Shown: one piece after another, positions 1 through 6,617 of the stretch
Position numbering within the stretch: position 1 is the stretch's first letter
Layout: each line of letters starts with the position of its first letter
Assembly (NCBI GenBank): GCA_020435085.1
Contig: JAGRAB010000104.1
Span: 1 to 16,777 of the forward strand
DNA length: 16,777 nt
Source: Bdellovibrionales bacterium
Lineage (GTDB): Bacteria > Bdellovibrionota > Bdellovibrionia > Bdellovibrionales > UBA1609
Reading direction: 5' to 3'
The notes under the pieces: model-generated
Databases searched by the model: none
The model's input: the letters and a program-made list of their open reading frames with translations, nothing else
Told to the model about the DNA's origin: nothing
Made by a program: the position numbers and the translations under genes

Positions 1-75
1 AGAGGCCTTGATGTAAGCAAATGCCCTACTTGAGCACATCCATGGGCAATGTCTCAATCTGGTACACCATACCAT
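1..75 (+). pseudogene. Decayed C-terminal end of a tyrosine recombinase (tentative)
   Basis: Frame 1 begins RGLDVSK. Frame 3, from about position 21, continues MPYLSTSMGNVSIW before a stop. Joined, these resemble the C-terminal catalytic stretch of tyrosine recombinases related to transposon integrases, where a segment like LPYLSTYMGHVSI...TYYYL carries the last catalytic His and the Tyr nucleophile. Here the His of the GH pair is Asn, the frame shifts once, and stop codons follow, so the piece cannot be functional. The upstream part lies outside the window. The match is short and made by eye from knowledge of the family, so chance similarity is not excluded. Confidence 0.33.
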
Positions 76-302
76 AAAAGTGTCAAAATGACACCGAAAA
101 TTCAAATCTTCGTTGACAGAAAATAAGGGATTTCGTCAGGGCTCCGCCAGCTTAATGACTATAAACACTCCTAAATTAGAATATTACTAGTAATTACAGT
201 GTTTTACGTTGATTAAAAAGATGTAGAGATTTTTAAAGATTTTCATCGAGCTTTTTTTTGAGCTTTTCCACGCCCTAGTGTAGTCGTCAAATTAAGGGGA
301 AT
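76..302. other. Gene-less AT-rich stretch with short palindromes
   Basis: No open reading frame of useful length or recognisable RNA gene is seen on either strand. It contains a 6-3-6 inverted repeat at 80-94, a perfect 12-bp palindrome ATTACTAGTAAT at 183-194, and a run of eight T at 252-259 with no convincing stem before it. With the recombinase-like remnant to the left and the GGGG/CCCC hairpin to the right, it reads as decayed accessory DNA rather than a dense regulatory region. Confidence 0.5.
80..94. promoter_or_regulatory. Perfect inverted repeat GTGTCA-AAA-TGACAC
   Basis: A 6-bp arm, 3-bp spacer and 6-bp arm form a perfect dyad of the size bound by dimeric helix-turn-helix regulators. 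No gene starts close by in the window, so a regulatory role is a guess. It could also be a remnant of a mobile-element end. Confidence 0.22.
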
Positions 303-977
303 TTAAGGGGGACAGACCCCTTTTGGAGAGAGGGAGCAACTATAGATGCAAATACCGAGAAGGCCTCCATTGAGGGTATGCCAAAGAAAATGAGTGCCGA
401 TAGGAAAATGGGGACAGATCCAGAGGTCGATGGATCGAAAAGTGAGGCTAACCAAAAAAACAAGGGCTGCCAGCCCTAGTGTTTTAGCAAGAGGCTCTTG
501 GTTTTTCTTAAAGAGATAAAAGGAAATTAAAATTAAAACTGCGAAAGCATGTAGGTAACTTCCTGACCCATTGAGAAAGGCTTTTGGTAAAAATCGATCA
601 AGAGCCGCTCCAATCAAGAGAAAAATCATCAGAGAACCAATTACCAAAGAAGCTTTCCAACCAAGAAAATACCTCAAAGCAAATCCAAGATATAAAACCA
701 TAAAAATAGTAATGGGAATAACGTCGGCGAGAATGGACCATCGGTTTGCAAATGTATGAAATAAAAAGCTACCGACACCAATCATAAGAGCATTGAGAGA
801 CAGAATCTTCACCCAAAGTATCAGGTGTTTTCGAGAAGTATTCATTTTTTTAATAAGATAAAATCCCCAAAGGCCGGCAAAAATTATTGAAAAGTTGGAG
901 ATGGCATTTAAGGGTTCTGCCCAAAATGCTGTGCTCAAACGTTCACAATAAAGATCTATTGGCTGCAGAAAATCCAT
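303..977 (-). CDS. Alkaline-ceramidase-family integral membrane hydrolase (CREST superfamily)
   Basis: A 224-residue, very hydrophobic protein with about seven predicted membrane segments, the size and shape of the ceramidase family (PF05875). These enzymes hydrolyse the amide bond of ceramide-type sphingolipids inside the membrane using zinc. The N-terminal block CER...AEPLNAISN (11-28) is the family signature. The catalytic set is complete: Ser70, His74 and Asp85 in the GSFLFHT...ADVIP block, and His196 and His200 in GTHFLWH. The spacings (S-x3-H, H to D 11 residues, H-x3-H) equal those of human ACER3 (S77, H81, D92, H217, H221). The gene follows the protease gene on the same strand but lies beyond that gene's terminator. 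No strong ribosome site precedes ATG 977. The last codons run through a GGGGTCTGTCCCC motif, so the natural 3' end may have been altered. The family is clear; the substrate is inferred. Confidence 0.85.
   Translation of the reverse strand: MDFLQPIDLYCERLSTAFWAEPLNAISNFSIIFAGLWGFYLIKKMNTSRKHLILWVKILSLNALMIGVGSFLFHTFANRWSILADVIPITIFMVLYLGFALRYFLGWKASLVIGSLMIFLLIGAALDRFLPKAFLNGSGSYLHAFAVLILISFYLFKKNQEPLAKTLGLAALVFLVSLTFRSIDLWICPHFPIGTHFLWHTLNGGLLGICIYSCSLSPKGVCPP
305..322 (-). terminator. GGGG/CCCC hairpin overlapping the ceramidase stop (repeat-like motif)
   Basis: AAGGGG-GACAGA-CCCCTT forms a 6-bp stem that overlaps the last codons and stop of the ceramidase gene. On the minus strand it reads AAGGGGTCTGTCCCCCTT followed by an AT-rich run, so it could act as a weak terminator. 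The core GGGGTCTGTCCCC resembles short repeated motifs scattered in many proteobacterial genomes, so it may instead be a dispersed repeat that landed at the gene end. Confidence 0.35.
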
Positions 978-1021
978 AAGTAGATAAAAAGGTACCCTGC
1001 TTCATTTTTAGTCTTTTTAGA

Positions 1022-1047
1022 AAAAGCCGCCTGGTAAGGCGGCTTTT
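1022..1047 (-). terminator. Rho-independent terminator of the metalloprotease gene
   Basis: Arms AAAAGCCGCC (1022-1031) and GGCGGCTTTT (1038-1047) pair perfectly around a 6-nt loop. On the minus strand the GC-rich stem is followed by a T-rich run. It lies 27 bases after the stop of the protease and separates it from the ceramidase gene 44 bases further on. The stem is symmetric and could also work on the plus strand. Confidence 0.85.
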
Positions 1048-1074
1048 GAAAATTCATCTTAAGTGTTATTCAAA

Positions 1075-4000
1075 TTAGTTCGTAAGAATTTGGAGAAGCA
1101 AGTCACGTTGTGCTTCATACTCATCTTTATTCGCATGAACTTCAGCAGACACGGAGCTGACATTTTCAAGTTCTTCAGTGACACGTTTTTGAGATGCTAT
1201 GACTTGCTGGCTTTTTTGATAAAAAGGCTTCAGATCTGTCGCTACAAGTTTGTCATAACTTCCCTGTGCTTTTTCAGATTCTTCAACAGTACCTTTTGCA
1301 ATTTTATCTTTTAACGTAGCAAGGTCTTTTGCAAGGTTTTGTTGATAAACTTGAATTTCAAACCCAAAAAGCATTTGTAAAATCATTTTTACTTCACGAG
1401 GAACACTTTGGTTTTGCAAAGTTGTTTTTAAACCATACTCAGGTTGATCAATAATATCGATAATTGCCTGAACAGTGAAGTTTCCGTTCTCATCTGTTGG
1501 TAGGTGAGTGACTAATGAATCCACATATTTTTTGGCGGCAGCAAAATCTTCTTGTGTAAAACTTGCTAAAGAGAGGCTTCCATTCACACCTTCAAATGTT
1601 TGAATAAGTGTTGCTGCAATAGGGTTTGAACTCGGAAATGCAGTGATGTACGACCCATTTGGGAGTTGTGAGGCAACGATGCCTTGCTGTTGAACATATT
1701 GAGGATCTCCTGTTTCACGAGCCATAAAAGGAGCCAGTCGAACTCGAGATTCGTATTGTTCGCCAGGAACGCCTTGAGCCCCTACAAATGCAAGGTATTG
1801 AGAAAGTGCTATCTCAGTTTCTCTTTTAAATCGAGGGAAGCGCAATTGAATACCCGTTGTGGCAGGGTCAGCTCCACTGGCTTGAAGGTTTTTGGCTTGA
1901 GCTTGTAGTTCGCTAATAAGAGCTTTAATGATGCTTTTTTCAGAGCTACTCAAAATATTAGAGTTCATCATAAAATCAATTTTTTGAGCATCATTGGCTT
2001 GTGCAAACTCTGGTCCTAGATCAGCATTTTGGCTTCTCTCTGAAATCAATTGACCCAAGCGGTTCATAATAGGTTGAGCTAAATCAACTCCAGCCATTGC
2101 GCGTGTCACAAGGGTTTGCCCCATATAGTTGCGATAGTCGGGTTCATCAAACATATTAGGGAAAAAGTTCCTATTAAGATGGGCAAAAGACAACGGCTGG
2201 CGAAGTCCCATAGTTGCATTGGCCATAACTCGGTCAATGGAAACACCGGCATAGTCGAGAGGTTCTAGTTCATCTTTTGCGCGTAAAGAAAAGTGTCGAT
2301 CTTCAGGAGAAAATCCAAGTTCTACAATGTACTCGGCACCGTAGTCTTTTTTGAATGTCTCTCTAACAACTTGATCGTCACAACTTCTTACGACCTCACT
2401 AGCATCATATCTTTTGATACGATCAATTAACTCATCTAGCTCAACAGGGAGAATTTTATTATCTGCCGTTAAACCAATACAGTAATGGTTAGGAAGTGTC
2501 GTTACGTCCGCTAAGAATTGCATGACAATATCTCGAGTGGGCTTCCATGTCTTATAGATAGGACCATACTGCTTACTTTTTTCCATATCAGCTAAGATCG
2601 ATTGATACTTACTTTCATCAACTTGGCTTAAATATAAGTTTCCATCAGCCATAAAATCTGAAAGGTGAAATCGCCACTCATCATAGAGTCGTTTTAAAGG
2701 TACAAAAATGGAATCAAAACGTCGAAACCCTTGCTCAACACCTGATGATAAACCTTTGCGGTCCAATCTGTAACTGCGATTGATCAAAGAATCATAGTAA
2801 TCAGCAATAAAGTTCGTTGCAATTTCAGCAGGAGTAGTTCCAAAGTCATGTCTGATACAAAGAGGGTCGTGACCAATAAAAGCATCAAAGTCATCGCAGT
2901 AACGATATGTTTGAACGTCAGTCATTTCCCGGCCAAAGTTTTCCTCTAAAGACTTCTTTAAATCAGGAATTCTCTTTGGGAGTCCACTCGATTTTGAAAC
3001 AACAGAGCCTGTGTAAGCATATCGAAGAGCTGCAATATCGTACTTTCCGGGCACAATGTTTTCATCATGGGTGGATGGCATATACTCCATAATACTGGCT
3101 GTTTTTAATGCATCTTCATTAAGTCCACGCTCTTTAAGATCAAGTCCAAAGTTATCTTTGACTTCTTCAGCTGTCCAAAAGTTATCTTTATCGTTGGACG
3201 ACGCAAAGTTATGAGACAATCCAAAGTTATGTCCTAACTCATGAGTCAAAGTGGCCATGGCTAAATCTTTAATAAGTTTATTGGCACAAGCAATCACAAT
3301 GGGGTTGGATTCATCGGATGGCCCAATAGATCCTTTAAGGTTTTTTGCAAAATCAGTGATCTCAGGACATCTTTCCGCAATTTTATGAAATGAGTTCCTA
3401 TTATATTGATCTAAAAGACCATCAGCTTCAGATCTTTGTGAGGTAATCTCACCAGATTGAACAAGGTCTCGTCCATACTTTTTATAAGCATCAATAAACT
3501 GCTGAGCCGACTTAATTGATCGACCTGATTTTTTCTCTAAGAAGTATTTAGTTCGTGCATCGAGCATTTCATCAGCATTAAATGCCATAGGAAGAGACTG
3601 AAAACCATTCTTAACAACACTAGATTTTACAGGCAGTTCTACAGGAACCAGGTCTACAGATTTGCTCTGATCCATTGTTTTGGGGTTGACCATCAAAGTC
3701 GCAAAAATGTCACTAGGGTTGAGCATTTGTGATGTTTTTGCTGTGGAGACAGAAACAGAGAAGTTTTGTCCCACTTCTTCTTTTATTCGCTCCAAGAGAC
3801 CGGCTTCATTCAAAATATAATTTCGTATCTGGCTAACCGCAACAGCTCGAAAACTATCGATGTGAAGCGTATTAGAAACACTCACAATTTCACCCGTTTT
3901 TGGATCTGAAATCGATGGTCCAACACCAAAGAGAAGTCCACCGCCGTTCATGTCTCCAGAGGCCACACGATCAATAATATTTAAAACGTTATAACGAAGA

Positions 4001-5493
4001 TCTCCAAGATCGACGGTTTTACTCTTGTCTAAGCGAACCGAAATGCCGGTGCCTGCAAGGTCAAAAGCTTTATCCCAGTAACCAAGAGCTTCTTCGGCCA
4101 GTTCAATAGCAAGATTGGACTGTGCCATTCCATGGGACATATGAAAAACGATTTCTTTCTTGTCAGGGTTAAATCTTTTTATAAAGAGATATTTCTCTAA
4201 ATCTTCTTGGGTGTATTGTTCATAGTTAGGGATATAGGCTTTTCGTGTATTAAATAAACCAAAGTAGTCACGGTCTTTCACAATATAGTTACGAGCTTTA
4301 TAGTTTTTTGAAAGCGCGCTATCAACTTTATAAAAAGAATAGCGGATTTTAGCACCGTTATCTTTAGCTAAAATAGTAAAGCTCCAAAAGTCATCGGCAA
4401 TACGTAGATCAGTGAGTTTACGAGAGCCTTTAAATAAAGAAGCTACAGAAGCAGAAAATAAATCATCAAGAGTGAACGCACTTTCAAGATCAAGCTTGAT
4501 CCAGTCACGCTCTTGAAGTTTTCTTTCAGAATACTCTTCTTCTTCAGCTTGAGGAATACCTTTGTTGTTCACTTTTTTACGATAGTCGATCAACTCCGCA
4601 GGAATACTCATCACTTGGTCAAACTCTAACTCTGAGCTTTGATCTTTTGCGGCCTTGAGGAGTCGCTCATCCACGTTGACGTTCACAACTTGTAAGCTGG
4701 ACTCTGTTCGTAAGAACTTTACTCGAGTGGCTGATTGTAAGTTTGAGTCAGTTCCGGTTGTCGAGATCCCTTGGTCTAATTTGCGGCCAGAACTGTTTTG
4801 CGCCTGCACAACAGTCATTGCAAAAAACCAATCACCTTGAAAGTAATCAGATTTAAAAACATCAGTTTTAAGAAGGGGCTTAGCAAGCTCTCCACTGGTC
4901 TCATCAATAGAAATATGAGTTGCAGCGGCACGATCTTCTGTTTTTAAAGCCTTATAAGCAATTTGGTTGGTGTCTTCATTATCTGCATTTTTAACAAGGA
5001 CTTGTTGAAAGTAAGAAACATTATAAGTCACTAAGGGAACTAAATAGCGTCCATCAGAAAGTTTATCTGCAATTGTGATCTCATCAGTAGGAATCTCTTC
5101 GATGGTTCCGACTTTCCCCACCCAAAGCTGATCGTTAACAATGTAGGTTCGAATTTCATATTTATGGCCGTTGGGAATCCCACGAAGGCGAACATCATCG
5201 CCCAATAAGTTTGGCATGCCCTTAGGGTATTCCACGTTATATTCTACAACGGGAAGGTCGATGAAATTTTCATTCTTTGTTTCGTTATGGTAGTTTTCAG
5301 CAGAAGACCTTGAAACGTCATACTTCACTTTACCTGTTGTCAGTGTAAAACTGCGGTCTTTATAAAGATCGATACTTTTACCGATAACGTTAGGGTCATT
5401 AAACTGACCTTCCACTTTGGCTCGCTTTTTCGTGCACGCCGTGGTGAGTGTTAAGCCCAGTAAAATGGCTATGACAAGCTTAAGTTGTTTCAT
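1075..5493 (-). CDS. Large metzincin-type zinc metalloprotease, outer-membrane lipoprotein
   Basis: A 1472-residue protein starting MKQLKL with a lipoprotein signal ending LTTAC (Cys20). There is no Asp after the cysteine, so outer-membrane sorting is likely. The zinc site HELGHNFGLSH (751-761) has the metzincin pattern HExxHxxGxxH, with His751, His755 and His761 as ligands and Glu752 as catalytic base. A Met-turn (SIMEYM, Met802) and the YDIAALRYAY segment follow, as in the zinc-dependent proteases of the DUF4953/DUF5117 type. The ~700 residues before the site and ~650 after it are not assigned; the last ~90 look alpha-helical or coiled coil. I chose ATG 5493 over an in-frame ATG at 5520. 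It has an AAGGGG ribosome site 7 bases upstream and directly precedes the lipoprotein signal, while the longer start would overlap the upstream gene. It sits 16 bases behind a beta-barrel gene and is very likely co-transcribed with it. Its substrate is unknown. Confidence 0.88.
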   Translation of the reverse strand: MKQLKLVIAILLGLTLTTACTKKRAKVEGQFNDPNVIGKSIDLYKDRSFTLTTGKVKYDVSRSSAENYHNETKNENFIDLPVVEYNVEYPKGMPNLLGDDVRLRGIPNGHKYEIRTYIVNDQLWVGKVGTIEEIPTDEITIADKLSDGRYLVPLVTYNVSYFQQVLVKNADNEDTNQIAYKALKTEDRAAATHISIDETSGELAKPLLKTDVFKSDYFQGDWFFAMTVVQAQNSSGRKLDQGISTTGTDSNLQSATRVKFLRTESSLQVVNVNVDERLLKAAKDQSSELEFDQVMSIPAELIDYRKKVNNKGIPQAEEEEYSERKLQERDWIKLDLESAFTLDDLFSASVASLFKGSRKLTDLRIADDFWSFTILAKDNGAKIRYSFYKVDSALSKNYKARNYIVKDRDYFGLFNTRKAYIPNYEQYTQEDLEKYLFIKRFNPDKKEIVFHMSHGMAQSNLAIELAEEALGYWDKAFDLAGTGISVRLDKSKTVDLGDLRYNVLNIIDRVASGDMNGGGLLFGVGPSISDPKTGEIVSVSNTLHIDSFRAVAVSQIRNYILNEAGLLERIKEEVGQNFSVSVSTAKTSQMLNPSDIFATLMVNPKTMDQSKSVDLVPVELPVKSSVVKNGFQSLPMAFNADEMLDARTKYFLEKKSGRSIKSAQQFIDAYKKYGRDLVQSGEITSQRSEADGLLDQYNRNSFHKIAERCPEITDFAKNLKGSIGPSDESNPIVIACANKLIKDLAMATLTHELGHNFGLSHNFASSNDKDNFWTAEEVKDNFGLDLKERGLNEDALKTASIMEYMPSTHDENIVPGKYDIAALRYAYTGSVVSKSSGLPKRIPDLKKSLEENFGREMTDVQTYRYCDDFDAFIGHDPLCIRHDFGTTPAEIATNFIADYYDSLINRSYRLDRKGLSSGVEQGFRRFDSIFVPLKRLYDEWRFHLSDFMADGNLYLSQVDESKYQSILADMEKSKQYGPIYKTWKPTRDIVMQFLADVTTLPNHYCIGLTADNKILPVELDELIDRIKRYDASEVVRSCDDQVVRETFKKDYGAEYIVELGFSPEDRHFSLRAKDELEPLDYAGVSIDRVMANATMGLRQPLSFAHLNRNFFPNMFDEPDYRNYMGQTLVTRAMAGVDLAQPIMNRLGQLISERSQNADLGPEFAQANDAQKIDFMMNSNILSSSEKSIIKALISELQAQAKNLQASGADPATTGIQLRFPRFKRETEIALSQYLAFVGAQGVPGEQYESRVRLAPFMARETGDPQYVQQQGIVASQLPNGSYITAFPSSNPIAATLIQTFEGVNGSLSLASFTQEDFAAAKKYVDSLVTHLPTDENGNFTVQAIIDIIDQPEYGLKTTLQNQSVPREVKMILQMLFGFEIQVYQQNLAKDLATLKDKIAKGTVEESEKAQGSYDKLVATDLKPFYQKSQQVIASQKRVTEELENVSSVSAEVHANKDEYEAQRDLLLQILTN

Positions 5494-5500
5494 GTGGTTT

Positions 5501-5506
5501 CCCCTT
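5501..5506 (-). promoter_or_regulatory. Ribosome binding site deciding the protease start
   Basis: On the minus strand AAGGGG lies 7 bases before ATG 5493 and just after the stop codon (5510-5512) of the preceding gene. This selects the start giving a clean lipoprotein signal peptide. Confidence 0.65.
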
Positions 5507-5509
5507 TTA

Positions 5510-6355
5510 TTAAAATACATATCGAATTCCTGCCCCTAAATAGGTGTTGTCATCATCAAATAAGGCGTTATTTGTCTTTATTCTGTCTTTCCAACTAAAG
5601 AAGGCCGAAACGGTAAAGTTACGGTCGACGATATAGCTCAATGAATTGGCGTAAGCTTGAATATAGTTTTCGGTGTTTGCATAGTTCTTGAGATAGTAAA
5701 GCGTGTAAGCGTTGGTCCAATTGATTTGATTTGTAATTCTCCAGGTGAGGCTGGCACCATTGTTGATCATGTAGGAATCATTATAAGAGCTACCAAAAGT
5801 ATCTGAAGTTTCGTATTCATAGAAATTCAATGTGAACCCATGACTTGTTGAAAAGATGATACGTTTCCAAACAGTATTTGTAATAGCCCCAAGAGAGGTG
5901 GCGGCTTGCATGGAGGCCTTTCGAGATGTTTCAGATGTAGGAAGAGTTCCTTCAAGAAATCCTGAGGTTGAAAAGGAAACACCGTTATCATACTGATTAG
6001 AAAAAAGTGTTTTACTAAACCCTAAAGTGAGGTCATCAAAACCATATTGACGAACCTCTTCTTCAACACTTGAGTAAGGCCGGCGATAAATCAAGTCTGT
6101 ATAAAACTCAGTATCTGAAAAAAGGTCATAGCTGAGCTGAGCTCGGGACGTCATATAGCCATCGCTATATTGATCTTGGTTTTTTGCGGAGCTGAGACTA
6201 AGTGAGCCATGCCAGCGTTGATTAGACTTAATCCCAAGCAATTCATCTTGTTTAAGCGTAGAGGCCCCCTGAGCCCAAAGCACTTGTGGCTGGAGACCCA
6301 TAAAAATTGCTAATAGTAATGATAAGTAACCGTATTTCTTCTGTTTCATCGCCAT
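5510..6355 (-). CDS. Outer-membrane beta-barrel protein, unknown function
   Basis: A 281-residue protein with a signal peptide (about 1-28, ending LWA before QG). The rest alternates polar and hydrophobic residues in short strands rich in Tyr, Ser, Asn and Thr, and ends in RYVF; a terminal aromatic residue is the usual outer-membrane barrel signal. I do not recognise a specific family, and transporter and structural roles are both possible. It lies 16 bases upstream of the lipoprotein protease in the same direction, so the two probably act in the same envelope compartment. A second in-frame ATG two codons later (6349) is an equally good start, and neither has a strong ribosome site. The 262 bases upstream separate it from the PBP gene, so an own promoter is likely. 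Confidence 0.75.
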   Translation of the reverse strand: MAMKQKKYGYLSLLLAIFMGLQPQVLWAQGASTLKQDELLGIKSNQRWHGSLSLSSAKNQDQYSDGYMTSRAQLSYDLFSDTEFYTDLIYRRPYSSVEEEVRQYGFDDLTLGFSKTLFSNQYDNGVSFSTSGFLEGTLPTSETSRKASMQAATSLGAITNTVWKRIIFSTSHGFTLNFYEYETSDTFGSSYNDSYMINNGASLTWRITNQINWTNAYTLYYLKNYANTENYIQAYANSLSYIVDRNFTVSAFFSWKDRIKTNNALFDDDNTYLGAGIRYVF

Positions 6356-6617
6356 CAGTGAATTGCATGTTTGGTGCCGAACCTATTGGCGGAGGGGGAG
6401 TGATAAAGTGTAGAGATTATGAAGTCCTTAATGGCATTGGAGCCAGAAAAGTGACAATCTTGGGCTTTCGATGCGTAAATTCGCCATGCGACACAAGATT
6501 CTGTTGAGAACTTATTTCTACAGGTATGTAACAAATTCCATTGAGTTTTTGGAAAAATAAATAGGATCGAGAAAAAAACTTGAAATTTCAAAATGAGGAT
6601 TTTTGGAGGAAGCTGTA
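6356..6617 (-). promoter_or_regulatory. Intergenic region upstream of the barrel-protease operon
   Basis: No gene is supported in these 262 bases. It should hold the promoter of the barrel/protease pair. On the minus strand the best single element is a CATAAT -10-like hexamer (plus positions 6417-6422), but no good -35 lies at the right distance. A TTGTCA is present further upstream without a matching -10. Promoter assignment is therefore weak. Confidence 0.3.
6573..6591 (-). terminator. Possible weak terminator after PBP1B
   Basis: On the minus strand, 26 bases after the PBP stop, the 12-bp palindrome TTGAAATTTCAA (6580-6591) is followed by G and seven T. The stem is AT-only and short, so termination efficiency would be low and read-through into the downstream operon is possible. 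Confidence 0.3.

Noticed and set aside
410..421. Second GGGGACAGATCC-like motif inside the ceramidase gene
   Set aside because: It encodes part of the conserved region just before the HxxxH zinc motif and has no hairpin partner, so it is best explained as coding sequence.
5494..5520. Longer protease start at ATG 5520
   Set aside because: It would overlap the upstream gene, put nine polar residues before the lipoprotein signal, and ignore the ribosome site at 5501-5506.
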